NCBI RefSeq assembly: GCF_027943255.1
Contig: NC_072893.1
Span: 57,444,001-57,508,000, forward strand
From: Anastrepha obliqua
Lineage: Eukaryota > Arthropoda > Insecta > Diptera > Tephritidae
Length of the DNA: 64,000 nt
Direction of reading: 5' to 3'
Part shown: positions 45,265 to 57,335 of the stretch, piece by piece
Layout of the letters: every line of letters begins with the position of its first letter
Position numbering within the stretch: the stretch's first letter is position 1
Notes under the pieces: model-generated
Database searches by the model: none
What the model was told of the DNA's origin: nothing
Seen by the model: the letters and a program-made list of their open reading frames with translations, nothing else
Made by a program: the position numbers and the translations under genes

Positions 45265-46670
45265 GTTGTAAGTGAGAGCCGAAATGTCTGAAATGCTTTA
45301 CAAAATATGGGACAGTTGAAGTGTAGATGCTAAAAAGACTCCACCTCAACATCTTCCAGAAGAAGGAACAGGAATGTTTAGTGTCCCCAAATGAGGGTTT
45401 GGATTTCAGCTGAATAAATAAATAAATATTTTACCTGGAAGTCGAGTCAAGTTAATGGATCTTAAATATAAGATATATAGCGTGCTTCAAATCAGATTTA
45501 GTTTTAGCAAATTCTCCCGCTAAAACGACAGATGTGGCGCCTCCAAACGAAAACGAACGCAATGGTAATATCGGAGGGTTCGGTACTGTCACAGTAGGAG
45601 GTTTAGTTCGAGTTAAAGACCCACACTGACGAGGTTAGGCTTTCGATGCTTCATCTTCCTGAAAAAACTCCTATCCTCTCTTGTCGTAGAGAGAACACTA
45701 CAAGGATGGCCTGCCAAGCCAGGTCTACAGACGACAGTTATCCGTAAAGTCCATTTAAAAGCCGCGGAAATAAAACTAAGTCATCCCTCCGTCAATTGCA
45801 AACTCACCATTGATTGTCGCTTCTCCATCAGAACTAATTGATATCTTTTTTTTTAAATGCAATTACAATAATCAGTAGCCATTTGTATGTTTCTTTCAAG
45901 GGGACTGCTTCTGTTTACAAAAAGCCTATAGCGTTAAGAGCGCCTAAATTTGTACTTTATGAAAAGTTCTCCGGAGAGGAGTCTTCTCTTTCTTTAGCTT
46001 TTCACGAAGATCTGCCCAAGTGTATACTAGTCAGTGTCAGAGAAAATGAAGTCGAACTTTCTGAAAATTGTTAAGTGCCCGTAGATAAAGGGGAACAATG
46101 GCGGCTTTGTTTTGCCAATAAATGCAGGCATGTTTCAAAGGTCGGAAATGCCGTCCCAATCAAATATGTTGAAATTCGATGCATTTGCAAAACAACTGAC
46201 TTCTTGTACTCTGTAGGCTTAGAAACAGGTTCTTCGGCAAAGTTGAATTTCCGCAATTCAGTTTTTGGGCTGATAAATTGTTTTTTGCGTGCTGCTTGCC
46301 ATGAAAATTTTGTTTGCCCTGTTCACAATTTAGCCGTATTTTCCGCGTATGATTGTAACCGATTAAGGCCGATTCAACCCAAATCACTGGGTAATTTTGT
46401 CTTTGTCTATAGGAAGAAATCACATAATTTTCCGGCAGGTGGCTTTGTGGCTGAGATCACTCTAATAATCTGATTTGGCTGAAATTCAAAACATGTATTA
46501 GCCACATTTTGTTTAAACATTTACTCGATAGTTGACGCTGAGGTCAATATGGCTTTAGAAATCGTATTTATGGTACGATTTGACTCAGATTACTCCCACG
46601 ACATTACCATAAATCCAACCAAGGACTGTCAAACTAGCAACATTTCGTAAAATTATGGGAATTATTTTTG
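45265..46670. other. Unassigned stretch with a long nearly open plus frame
   Basis: No element is recognised. One plus frame is open from 45838 to 46470 apart from a single TAA at 46072-46074. Its translation has no motif I know, and no ATG start was found. It may be a decayed coding sequence of unknown origin or chance. Confidence 0.3.
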
Positions 46671-46675
46671 TTTTG

Positions 46676-46772
46676 GAACAACATCAAGACGCACACCACA
46701 AATAGGAGGAGGAGCTCGGCCAAACACCCAAAAAGGGTGTACGCGCCAATTATATATATATATATATATTTT
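46676..46772 (+). mobile_element. SINE 3' end with TA repeat
   Basis: ACACCACAAATAGGAGGAGG, AGCTCGGCC and the complete 39-nt tail are followed by a TA repeat (46751-46770). The 5' portion is missing. Confidence 0.82.
46715..46753 (+). other. SINE 3' tail, perfect hairpin
   Basis: CTCGGCCAA, then ACACCC-AAAAA-GGGTGT (six Watson-Crick pairs) plus A, then CGCGCCAATTAT. It matches the LINE tail at 40551-40589 in the outer 9 and 12 bases and in spacing. Confidence 0.8.
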
Positions 46773-46774
46773 TT

Positions 46775-49700
46775 ATGCTGTTACAACAACAATGGTTCAA
46801 TCTAATGATATTTATCCTTTACGAAGTTATGAGCTACAAGTAAAACTTTTTATTTACTTTTCCATTAATTTCGTAGCAGATGCAGACGCAGTGAAGCGTG
46901 TCTATCACGCGCGATGCTTCGTTATTAAATATATTTATTATAACTAACCCATGCATTGCAGTTTTACTCATGTTTTTACGTAGTCGTTTTTGTATTTGTA
47001 TGTATTTTCAGATTTTTGCTTACTTACCAACCGATAAAATAAAAGAGTTACCCAAAAATTCATATTAAACGCTGGCTTTCTGCGACTTTACTTACATATT
47101 TCACAGAGAAAGAACATTGAGTACTCTCTACGATGCTATCAACCGTTAATAACCACATTGAAGATGGTTCCAAGAGTTCGAGTTTCAATAATTTTTTGCA
47201 TATTTTCAAACCAATTTTAAAGTTGCTCTTATACTTTTACAATCAAAATAAATCATGCATATTCCGCATACGCAAATATATGTATAGGTACATAAGGGTG
47301 TCGCACTAAAGGAAATTACGGTTTTTACATTGAAATGAAATTAAAAAATCTAAAATATTTTCAGACTTCCACCAAAATATTGCGAAAATTATTTCGATTC
47401 ATGTGAGCTAAAATCGATAGTTTTTAATAAAAAAATGTAATAATAAAGTTAATAATAATAAATTAATTAAATCAAATAATTAAACTAAAATTAATTAATT
47501 AAATTTTTAAAAATCCTTCTCCCATTTTAATAGTCTCAGTAGTTTAAATTAAATGGTCTGCGTTAAAATATTTTAAAATTAAAATAATTAAATTTGTGAT
47601 ACCAATTTTTTTTCGGAAAACAGGTTTGTGGAAAACTTAAATAACTCAGCAAAATTTTAGCTAATTTAGATTTTAAGGTGGCAGAGTAAAGTTATTTTCT
47701 CATGCTTTCCATTTCTTGGAGAATTAACCTATCCACGACCCAAATATTTTTTTCGCAAATCATTTTTTAAAAGCCCTAAATAAAAGTAGTCAAAATTTTG
47801 CTGTAATAAATTTTTTTCGCAGTTTCGAAATTTTTTTCGGGTTTTTTATATTTTGTACAAAGTTCGAAACATTGATTTATAGGTATCATATTTATGGCAG
47901 AATGAACTATGTTTTTTATAAAATATTAAAAATTAAAAACCCTAAAGAAAAATAGTCAAAATTCTGCTGTACTCCATTTTTTTCGCAGGTCTTATTTTGG
48001 CGACAGTCCTAAAGTATAATGCAATTTGTTATTCCGATGTAAAAAGAGTACCAATTAATTTTGTTTTTGTTTAGAGCGAAATGTATACAAACATACCTAC
48101 AAAATAACTCGACACACACTATTATGCAGTCTAATACCCGAACTTACTTTTCCACCAATTGTGTTTTTAACCTTTTCCCAAACTTTTTCGCCCACAAGCT
48201 AGCCAATCGATTGCCCATCTGACTTTATGCGGACAACCATTTCCTTTCCACTTGCCAGGCACAACAATCATATCAGCTGTTGGCCATGCAAAGTTGCACT
48301 ACCGCAGCCGTTTCATTGTCCTTTTGCCAGGCAACGAATCTCACATTGTTACCCACACCGGCTATACGTACAACTATGTAAGTATAGGGCGAAGGCAAAC
48401 TGCATCGAAGAGCGCAACGCAATGCCAATTTATTTAATATTCCACACGTGCCACTGAGTTTTCAAATTTTTCGCTCCACCAACTTTACATCCGTTATGGC
48501 AATACACGTTGAATGAGAATGCTTGAATGTCCTTTTTGCCTTTGGCTGAATCGCACATTAGCAAACACACATACAGTTGTAACAGTATTGAATGGAGGGG
48601 TAAATAGAGAATTTTAAATTCCCTAGAAATCTTTACACAAACACACGCAGGCACGCATATTCAGCGGTAGTATGTATAGTTGAAACAATAGCTTTAGTAG
48701 TACATAGTTGTTGTAGCTGTAGCGATAACTGTACTTAGATCTAGCTATAACAGCATTATTGGTAGCATGCATCATGCGGCTCACACCCGTCTCTGCAGCG
48801 CCCTGGGAGTACAATGCCCTCTTTATTGCTACAGCACTTTCTATTTCTATTGTTAGCTATCTCAGAAGAAGAAGAAGGATCTATCTCAGAAATGATTTTT
48901 TCTCACTCACTTTTTATTATTATTATTTTTTATTTTATTTTTTTGTTTTTTTTTTCTTTTTTATCGCTTCATTGCTCTGTTGGGCAGCTTAAGTAGCTAA
49001 AGCTGACCCAACTTTTGTGAAAAAGGAAAAGGCCAATGCAATCAACCGCAATGCCACAAAGGAGTGAGAGCGTAGATGTGTGAGGCGAAAAAGTCCATGC
49101 CACCATACGTATGGAGAGTAAAAGTTCTGTTTAAATAAAGTATTGCAATGTTCTTCTCGCTGCCCTTTGGAACTACTTGACGCAGCACAGCTTTGCGGTT
49201 CAGCTACTCTGCACTTTAAAAGTTGACTAAAGTGCAATATTAGCCAACAACTTCAGCTGAACTGAGATCTCTTATGTGGTCTATTCGGGTGCAATGCAGC
49301 TACTAATATGCTATAAAATGTACAACACAGATGATTTTCTTTGGTCGCAGAAGCACCATAATGTGTAATTATTATTTCTCTTAAAGTTAAAAAATTCAAC
49401 TCTCATTGAAAACGTGTGACATTTTTAGTTTAAAAATCTATTAGTTGTCATTCGTAAGAAAAATGTACGATTTCATGAAAGAAGATATTTCGCGGGGAAT
49501 TGAAATTCAAAGGCTACTAACAACCTCATGGTAATGTTGCCGTATTGTTGTAAGTTAGTGTTGAAGGCTTGGTTGAGCCAGTTATTAAGGATTTACATTA
49601 GACAGGGTAAACTTGCCCATCGGTTTTGGGCAAAATCAGATAGTACAGTTTTTACTAGGCAAATTAGCAGCTATTACAAACAAGCAAGATAATGCATTCC

Positions 49701-52590
49701 TTCCCCTTGCATCCCTTTACATTCCCTTCTATTTCTAAAACATTAATAAATGAATCGAAAACTACTGATAAAGGGTGGCACAATATGTATACTCGTATTA
49801 TATATGGAAACATACCAAGTGGTAAAAATATTATACAAAATTATTATCTGCTCGCAAAGAAGCGGCAAATTTGTTATTAAGCTGTTAAACTTTAATTTAA
49901 AGTGATTTATTCTTCCTACATCTGATAGTCCACAATATCGCAGAACTAGTTGTCTTGACTGTCAGAGCATATTTAACTGCATAATCTATATAGAACATCT
50001 AGTGCTTGGTTTAAAATTGATCATATTAATTTTTCTTTTCAAATCAAACGGGAAAAAACGTTTGAAGGCAAAAAGTTTCGAACCGGAGGAGCGCAAATAA
50101 ACAAGAAACAGATGAAATGCATTTACTTTAATTTTCCTCTTACGATTATTTGCAACCGAGTTGTGAGTTGAGTTTTAGTTGTCAAATCCGCATTACGGTT
50201 CACATCCCATAAATTATAACTATTGAGTTCATTTTTTTCAGCTACAAAGTGGCGCAAAATTAATCATCCAATTTTGTTTTTGAATAAATTTTTTACTAAA
50301 TAAATAGCAAAAATAAGTTTGAGTGATGAGCCTCTTTATTTTGACCTTTGCGTGCTCCTTTTCTCGTCTGTTTCTATACCGCAGCTGTCTAGTTCACAAG
50401 TTTCAAATAAAGGGTATTTCAAAAGATGCGCTTAAAATGTTTTAAAATAAAACATGGTTTCAATATTTTTACTGTAAATACGACTCTTAACAAGCATATC
50501 GCACTTGTTACGTTAAAGCGTAACAACTCAAAATTTCCCAAGTTTAGTTTTTTGCAGTGAAACAAGAAAACAATGTACAGTGGTCATCTCTACCCACTGT
50601 AAAAATCGTTCAGTGGTTTCTTATAAAATTTGATAATTTTGATATTTTGAAAGTGTAAATTTAATTTTTTGCTCCTTTTAAGGTTATGCAAGAATATTAA
50701 ATGTCCCTCTCTCAACTCTTCTCAAGATTGAAAACCTTTTACACATTTTAAAAGGTGTTTTGAATTTACTGAATGCGGATTAAAACCATAGAGGTGTAAT
50801 CGTTTCTTCCGGAAATCAATCCTTAGTGGGACATAAGGCACCAAGAGGTGTATTCATTGTAAAAATAAGCCAAAAAATACCAGGAAATACTATAGAAACC
50901 GTACTGACATTTTTACAAAAAGAATACCTTATCTAGTTACATATCCTCAAATATAGCAAATAAGTCGTTCCCTTAACAAAAGAGTCTCGCTTAACAAAAA
51001 ACTCATTAATTAAATTGTACATAAGCAGTTACTTAAAAAAAACGCACATTCTAAAGACAATTTGTAACGCATACAAAGTTCTTTAAGTAATTCAAGAAAA
51101 ATTTGGTGTTTTATTTTCTTTAAATGGGCATTTTAGTGCGTTTTTATATCCAAAGCTAGGCAACACTGCAGTAGCGAGAGAGAGATTTGACTGCCGAAAG
51201 CAGAAGAACACCAGCAACACCTACAATCGCGGGCAATGCCACCAGATGTCACAAAAAAGTAAAGCTAAATAAAACTTACTGAATTATTTTGGATTCTTTC
51301 GTTTTTAAATATTTCATCTACATAAATAAGCAAACAAAAAGTCGAATTTTTTTCCAAATAAGGCGAATACCTTAAATGTGAATAAATTCGGCACGGTACT
51401 AAAGTACAATAACACGAATACAGATTGTTCCATCTTTTGCCGTTCAAGCAATTCCTCACAAGGGGACTTCGCTGTAGCAGCCGATCTTTTTTTAGGCGAT
51501 TTGCTGGTTAGAATTCCAAAGTCCCCTGCTTCTTTGTTGTTGCCTTCTTTGTTTTTTATATACTTATTGAAATTTTGCCAATGCAATAGACAAATTGCAA
51601 ACTCAAAATACGTTAAGAAGTGGTTGTTGCCAAGGCGCATTCATTAAAGGTGGTGGACTAGACCAACAACAATGTTTTGTACATTTGACTGTCAAGTCAA
51701 AGTATTGGAAAAGTAGAAAACAACAAATTAATTCGGTTTGTTTCATTCTGTGCTGACAGCCACATAGACACCTCAAAAGAAAAAAACAAATCAGCTGATT
51801 TACCGATACCACTTTTCACCATCTATGGATTCGCATTCACGAAAGTATTTTTTTCTTCGCCCAGTAGGCTTTGTGTTCTTGCTCATTTCCTTTTTTTAAA
51901 TAAATATTTTATTTTTTTAATTGTAAATCATATTTCTGTTGCTATCCTCAGCTGAAAATCTTGAGGCATGGCTCAAAAGCAGGTCAACTTATACGTTTAT
52001 TGAATTGTTTATTGAATTAAACGAATTATTAGAAAATTATTGAAACAGAATTTTTAAATGCTATGGATTTAGCAAGGCGGACGATGTTATCTTACTATGC
52101 TTCAGCAAAATTAGATGGGGTGTCAGCGATATGACTGGGGATAAAAGCATCGTTACTATTATACGAAATTTCCGATTTTATCAATAGGATAGGTATAATT
52201 TGTATGATTGAACGTCGGCTGTATAAACTGTTGAATGTACGTACCTTTGCTGGGGGCATAGAGTACCGGTCAAAGTTACCTGACACCCAAGGGTGCTTCG
52301 CCTCAAAATGGTGCAAATTATTTAATTCTAAGCAATGAAATAGCACAAGAGCGATTCCATGCTAAATAATCCAAGTATTTTGGACGAGGTGTTCAGTTTG
52401 TCTAAAAATTGGTTTATTGGTAAGCTGGAATATAATTGGAAGTGTAAGCTGAAAAAAATTTTAATAAACATTTAATAAGTCTCAGATTTATCCAAGTTTT
52501 AAAATTTTGGTAGAGTTTTTTATAGTCTTCGTTTTCTACATTTTCATCTTTAGATTTTTTTTAGAAAAAAAATATACTTTAAAAAAAAAA
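46775..52590. other. Long stretch without recognised genes
   Basis: The largest blank region. It contains the repeat at 47774-47988, poly-T/AT tracts near 48910-48960, and several frames of 60-108 codons with no motif. I see no transposon ends I can pair. Confidence 0.45.
47774..47988. repeat. Diverged direct repeat, period 166 bp
   Basis: The 50-bp block CCCTAAATAAAAGTAGTCAA..TTTTTTTCGCAG at 47774-47823 recurs at 47940-47988 with about 20% differences. The second unit is incomplete after the block. Confidence 0.65.
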
Positions 52591-52594
52591 TTGG

Positions 52595-53125
52595 GATTGG
52601 GCCAAAAGGCCACCAACTACTCTCAGCAACACAAATACTAAATCTTAACACAATCTCTATTGGTGAGCCTACTTATTGGCTCTCAGATTTTAAAAAAGAA
52701 ACCTGGAATGATAGATTCTTTCTTACGAAAGGCGAACACCTTCCCACTACACTGTGCAAGTCCTCATTTGACTTGTCATCAGACCACTCCACTCACCCAT
52801 ACTCCTCACTCTCTATGAATGCTTGCGCAATATGGATCAAAAATTCACTCTCTAAAATAACAAAACTGATAAGTTCAATTTTAAAAAATAACACATGTCC
52901 TAATTGGACACACGGTATCCAGCTATGAGGTACTGCAGCCAACTCAAATATCGAAATACCACGGAGATTTCAGTCTAAAGTACTCAGGATGATAATAAAT
53001 TGCCCGTGGTATGTATCCAATGGCCAAAATCACAGGGATCTCAAAATACCGACGGTTAAAGAGGAAATAAAAAGTTGCCGGAGGTTAATTAACAGAAGCA
53101 ATAAATAATGGAGTCAATTTAAATA
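52595..53125 (+). pseudogene. Internally deleted Jockey-like remnant
   Basis: Plus-strand frames read LNTISIGEPTYWLSDFKK near 52640 and CKSSFDLSSDHST near 52760, the end of a Jockey endonuclease (GEPTYWP, DLSSDHSPI). After a gap, NWTHGIQL, stop, GTAANSNIEIPRRFQSKVLR appears near 52930, with NCPWYVSNGQNHRDLKIPTV, the RT C-terminus. The RT core between is deleted. It belongs to the same clade as the 37-kb insertion but is older. Confidence 0.7.
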
Positions 53126-53129
53126 AATA

Positions 53130-53635
53130 ACGGAACGTATCTCTGCTTACTAATATTCGATCAACTCGAAAACGAACTTAATACATATACGAGTACGTAT
53201 GCTCACACTTCGCTAGAGCATTTCGCTATGCACTTATTTTTCACTGGATCACTGTAGGTATTTCTATACGAGTATAATTCGAAAAGTTATGGGAATTCTA
53301 CTATGAAACTTTCAGGAACTACTGAGCATAGTCTCAGCTATTAATGGAAAAAATGAGAAAGAAGTCTGAAATGTTTAAAAGTATTTTTTTTTTTTTTTTT
53401 GGAAAAAGTTTTAATTTTTTAAAAGTCAACATTTTTCTCACATTTTCAATATTAAATTGTATATTTTCTTTGGAGAATAATTATATTTTTTATCATTAAC
53501 CCATTTTTTATCATTAAAAACAGTCGTTCTCAGATTTTTATTCTCTTTTTTTTTTCATTTTATCCTAAAACATAACAAAACCAAAATTATAAAAATGTTA
53601 AAAAGAACCGAACATAAAAAACTTCGTAATAAAAT
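53130..53635. other. Spacer, nothing recognised
   Basis: AT-rich with T-runs at about 53385-53400 and 53545-53560. Confidence 0.4.
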
Positions 53636-53735
53636 TTTCAATATAGGTAGGTAGGTTTGGCAGCCGCATCGCACATAGAGACAACGATGCCACTTAGACC
53701 ACGGAGTGGGTCCGTTGTGAGCCGCGGGGGCTGGG

Positions 53736-56700
53736 CTACATTTCCCTTTCCATATTGAACCATCCTGAGCTTTTGACAAAGCGTAAAAGGTTGTTGATAC
53801 CTAAAGTGTATAGATTATCTATGTTCGTTAAGAAGTAGGATTTTAAAAATCGGTTTCTGCTTCTGGCTAGAGCTGGGCATGTGCAAAAAAGGTGTTGAAT
53901 TGTTTCCAATTCCTCCTCATTTCTGCAGCTACGACAGAAATCATGCGTGTATACGCCTAATCTCCTTGCATGATTTCCTATGAGACAATGTCCTGTGAGG
54001 ACCCCTACTAAGGTCCTGATTTGAAGTCTACTCAGTTTTATAATACTCTTGGACAGACGTAAATTAAGCCTTGGCCATGTTTGCCTAGCAATTTCGCAGG
54101 TGTTAGCGCTAATCCATCTCTGATTTGCAGAATTGATTAGTGCGTCCTTAATGAGAAGCTTACAAGTTGCGAGAGGTATCTCCATAAAATTACTTATGTC
54201 TGGCATACAGGTACCTTCTCTTGCAAGTTGGTCTGCCCTACAGTTCCCTGGTATATCTCTGTGGCCTGGGACCCAGCATAATATTATACGATATTGTTTG
54301 GCCATCTCATTTAGAGATTGGCGACAACGTAAGACACTCCTTGATGTTGTTTGGAATGCATCCAGGGCTCGTAGGGCAGCTTGGCTGTCTGATAGAATGC
54401 AGATATCCGTTGATGATATTCTGTTTATCTTTAACCATTTTAAGGCTTCATGAATAGCGTTTATTTCCGCTTGAAAAACGCTACAGTGATCCGGTAATTT
54501 AAAGGATTCACTAATAGAAAGCTCTTCGCAAAATAACCCTGATCCTACACCGGTGTCCATTTTGGATCCGTCCGTGTAGATCTTAACGGGTGTATTGGGT
54601 GTTGGATCTTCCTCAAGCCATTCCAGTCTAGAAGGGATTTTCATTAGGAAATTCCTTTCGAAGCAAAGAATGGGAGGGTGATAATCACAGTCACTGGGTA
54701 TATCCGTGTAGGAGTCTAAAATGGTTGAATGTCCATGTGTGACAGTTCTCCATTGTGAGCTCGCTTTGAGCCTTAAAGCGGCGCAGGCCGCTGAGTATTT
54801 GCAGAAGAGATCTAGGGGTGGCAGATGTAGCATGATGTCCAAAGCCATGGATGGCGTGGTTTTCATGGCGCCACATATTGCTAGTTCCGCTGATCTCTGC
54901 ACCTTATTCAATAAATTAGAATAGGTTTTTTTCTGCATAGCACACCACCAGACAACATTTCCATATAGAAGAATGGGTCTGACGACAGCAGTGTAGAGCC
55001 AATGAGCAACCTTAGGTTTAATTCCCCAGGTCTTCCCTAAAGCTCTCTTACAGGCATAAAAAGCTAGGTTCGCTTTCCTGGCCCTTTCTAAGGTGTTTGA
55101 CTTCCAAGTCAGTTTCCTATCTATGTTTAGTCCCAAGTACTTGGTTTCTTCCGAAATCACAAGAACTTCCCCTTTGAGCGTAATTGGACTTAGCTGAGGG
55201 ATTCTGTGTTTCCTAGTGAACAATATGAGTTGTGTTTTGTCTGGGTTGACTCCTAGACCACACTTTTCTGCCCACCTAGAAAGTATTTCTAGAGCATTTT
55301 GTATTAGGTCTCTTAATGTAGATACAAATTTACCAGAGACAGCAATAACAACATCGTCGGCGTAAGCTATCACCTTACAGCCCACCGATTCCAGTATTAA
55401 CAGAAGTTTGTTTACAACTGCGTTCCATAAAAACGGTGAGAGGACTCCACCTTGCGGTGTACCTCTACTTACCAATCTCCTGAGCACCGATTCTCCTAGT
55501 TCCGCTTCAATGATTCTGCTATTTAGCATTTTGCCAATGAAGCCTACCAAGCCCGGTTCTACCCTAAGATCAGTGAGTGCTGCAGTAATTGCCCCCCCTT
55601 CAACATTGTTAAAGGCCCCTTCAATATCAAGGAAAGCGGCTAAAGTAAATTCCTGTTTGTGCAGTGAACTCTCTGCCGTGTAAATAAGGTTATGTAGAGC
55701 TGTCTCTACCGATTTCCCTTTCGTGTAGGCATGTTGTGACGTAGAGATGAGATTTCTATCTATAGTTAGGCTTAAGTGAAATTCTATCAACCTCTCCAAA
55801 GTTTTCAATAGGAAGGAGGAGAGAGATATCGGTCTTAAGTCTTTTGGATGGGTATGTGAGTTTCTACCAGCTTTTGGAATGAAAACAATTTTGACTTGTC
55901 TCCACTTAAGAGGTATATGACCATAGAGAAAGCAACCTTTGAAGATTGCTAGTAGTCCGTGTGCTAGATATCCGGCGGCCTTTTGCAGTTCCACCGGGTA
56001 AATGCCATCTGGGCCCGGTGATTTAAAAGGTTTGAAACTTTCAATCGCCCATAAGAGCCGATCCTCAGAAATAGCGTCTATTCTGACTTCACGACAGTGT
56101 ACTGTATCTTCCATGTCATGCCCAGTAATGTCTGAGCAGCCTGGAAAATGAGTGTCGAGTAAGAGTTCTAGAGACTCTTTACTGGTTGTAGTGAAAGTGC
56201 CATCACTTTTCTGTAGCAGTTCCCAATTTTGAGGGCTTCCCGCTAAAATCTTACGAAGTCTGGAGGCCTCAGTTGCCCCCTCAACCTCTTCACAAAAGGA
56301 TTTCCAAGATTGCCTTTGGGCAATTCTGATTTCCTTCTTGTAGATTCTCAGGGCATCTTTATAGCCTTTCCAATCTTCATCGAGACGTGTTTTCTTTGCC
56401 TCATTAAAAGCGCTTCGGCTTGTTTTTTGAAGCTCGCTTAGCTCAACCGTCCACCACTTAGGCTTGGGTTTACCCCTCAGTCTTCTTATGGGACAGGCTA
56501 CCGCCAAGGCAGCATTCATGGTGTAGGTAATCTTGTCAACCAAATTTTCTAGTCCTTCTATGCTTTGTGGCACCGCTGATGGACATGTTCCTAGGGTAGC
56601 CCCGATACAATCTATATACCTTTCCCAGTCTGTTTTCCTGATATTTCTACCAGGCTTAGGTTTCGGTAGATTCTTGCTAACCTCAAACGAGATATATCTA

Positions 56701-57335
56701 TGATCAGAAAAAGAATGTTCTTCCAAAACTTTCCAGTTCCTAATTCTGTTAATAACGGAGTCAAAAGCAAAAGTAGCGTCTAACGCTTCCTGTCTATTAC
56801 TAATGACAAAAGTAGGTTTATTACCTTTATTGCAAATCTGTAGTCTAGTACCTATCAGATAATCAAAGAGACACTCACCTCTAGCGTTAGTATCAGTGCT
56901 GCCCCATATCTCGTGATGCGCATTTACATCCGCACCAATGATTAGCTTTGCGCCAAGCTTCTGCGCCTGCGCTACCAGATCTTTGAATATTGATCTCGGT
57001 AGCTCCTCGTGGTCATGTGCGAGGTAGCAGGAAGATAGCCACATCCGTTCATTTCCCGACTCCAGGCTAATGGTCAATTGATCGGTGTCGCTGTAATTAG
57101 AGAGCATGAAAGCATTTATCCCTTTTCTTATTAGTACGCACGCTCTAGGGTTACCTTTGTTGCGAGCATACATCAGTTTATATTGTTGAGTCCTTAGTCC
57201 GCACACAAGTCCATGTGATACCCATGGTTCTTGAATCAGGACAATATGATGTCCACCTTTGGCCAGGTGGATTATGAGGTTGGCGGACGCAACCTTTGAG
57301 TGGTGAAGGTTAATCTGAAGAACCCGTAACATCAT
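53736..57335 (-). CDS. LOA-like ORF2: endonuclease, reverse transcriptase, RNase H, zinc knuckle
   Basis: This 1199-residue protein would nick chromosomal DNA, reverse-transcribe the element RNA at the nick and degrade RNA. Residues 1-220 are an apurinic-like endonuclease (N9, IQEPW with E36, GADVNAH with D136/N138, SDH 210-212). The RT spans about 430-730 (FKSPGPDGI 437-445, FLDIEGAF with D570, RGTPQGGVLSPFLW, YADD 658-661). RNase H spans about 917-1040 with D922, E957, D983 and D1035. The CCHC knuckle is C1134, C1137, H1148, C1153. I chose the ATG at 57335 because homology begins there (MMLRVLQINLHHSK); the open frame extends upstream to 57425 only as overlap with ORF1. There are no stops or frameshifts. 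It lies 26 nt inside the end of ORF1, in the +1 frame. Confidence 0.93.
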   Translation of the reverse strand: MMLRVLQINLHHSKVASANLIIHLAKGGHHIVLIQEPWVSHGLVCGLRTQQYKLMYARNKGNPRACVLIRKGINAFMLSNYSDTDQLTISLESGNERMWLSSCYLAHDHEELPRSIFKDLVAQAQKLGAKLIIGADVNAHHEIWGSTDTNARGECLFDYLIGTRLQICNKGNKPTFVISNRQEALDATFAFDSVINRIRNWKVLEEHSFSDHRYISFEVSKNLPKPKPGRNIRKTDWERYIDCIGATLGTCPSAVPQSIEGLENLVDKITYTMNAALAVACPIRRLRGKPKPKWWTVELSELQKTSRSAFNEAKKTRLDEDWKGYKDALRIYKKEIRIAQRQSWKSFCEEVEGATEASRLRKILAGSPQNWELLQKSDGTFTTTSKESLELLLDTHFPGCSDITGHDMEDTVHCREVRIDAISEDRLLWAIESFKPFKSPGPDGIYPVELQKAAGYLAHGLLAIFKGCFLYGHIPLKWRQVKIVFIPKAGRNSHTHPKDLRPISLSSFLLKTLERLIEFHLSLTIDRNLISTSQHAYTKGKSVETALHNLIYTAESSLHKQEFTLAAFLDIEGAFNNVEGGAITAALTDLRVEPGLVGFIGKMLNSRIIEAELGESVLRRLVSRGTPQGGVLSPFLWNAVVNKLLLILESVGCKVIAYADDVVIAVSGKFVSTLRDLIQNALEILSRWAEKCGLGVNPDKTQLILFTRKHRIPQLSPITLKGEVLVISEETKYLGLNIDRKLTWKSNTLERARKANLAFYACKRALGKTWGIKPKVAHWLYTAVVRPILLYGNVVWWCAMQKKTYSNLLNKVQRSAELAICGAMKTTPSMALDIMLHLPPLDLFCKYSAACAALRLKASSQWRTVTHGHSTILDSYTDIPSDCDYHPPILCFERNFLMKIPSRLEWLEEDPTPNTPVKIYTDGSKMDTGVGSGLFCEELSISESFKLPDHCSVFQAEINAIHEALKWLKINRISSTDICILSDSQAALRALDAFQTTSRSVLRCRQSLNEMAKQYRIILCWVPGHRDIPGNCRADQLAREGTCMPDISNFMEIPLATCKLLIKDALINSANQRWISANTCEIARQTWPRLNLRLSKSIIKLSRLQIRTLVGVLTGHCLIGNHARRLGVYTHDFCRSCRNEEELETIQHLFCTCPALARSRNRFLKSYFLTNIDNLYTLGINNLLRFVKSSGWFNMEREM

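Noticed and set aside
50402..51140. Possible transposon starting GGGTATTTCAAAAGATGCGC
   Set aside because: The start looks like a terminal repeat, but no matching inverted end or transposase piece was found downstream.
51314..51640. 108-codon minus frame starting MRLGNNHFLT, possible first exon
   Set aside because: The middle (KSPKKRSAATAKSP) looks protein-like, but I recognise no family, no clear splice site or downstream exon, and a plus-strand frame overlaps it.
52095..52346. 83-codon minus frame
   Set aside because: No recognisable motif or homologous wording, and no surrounding transposon ends.
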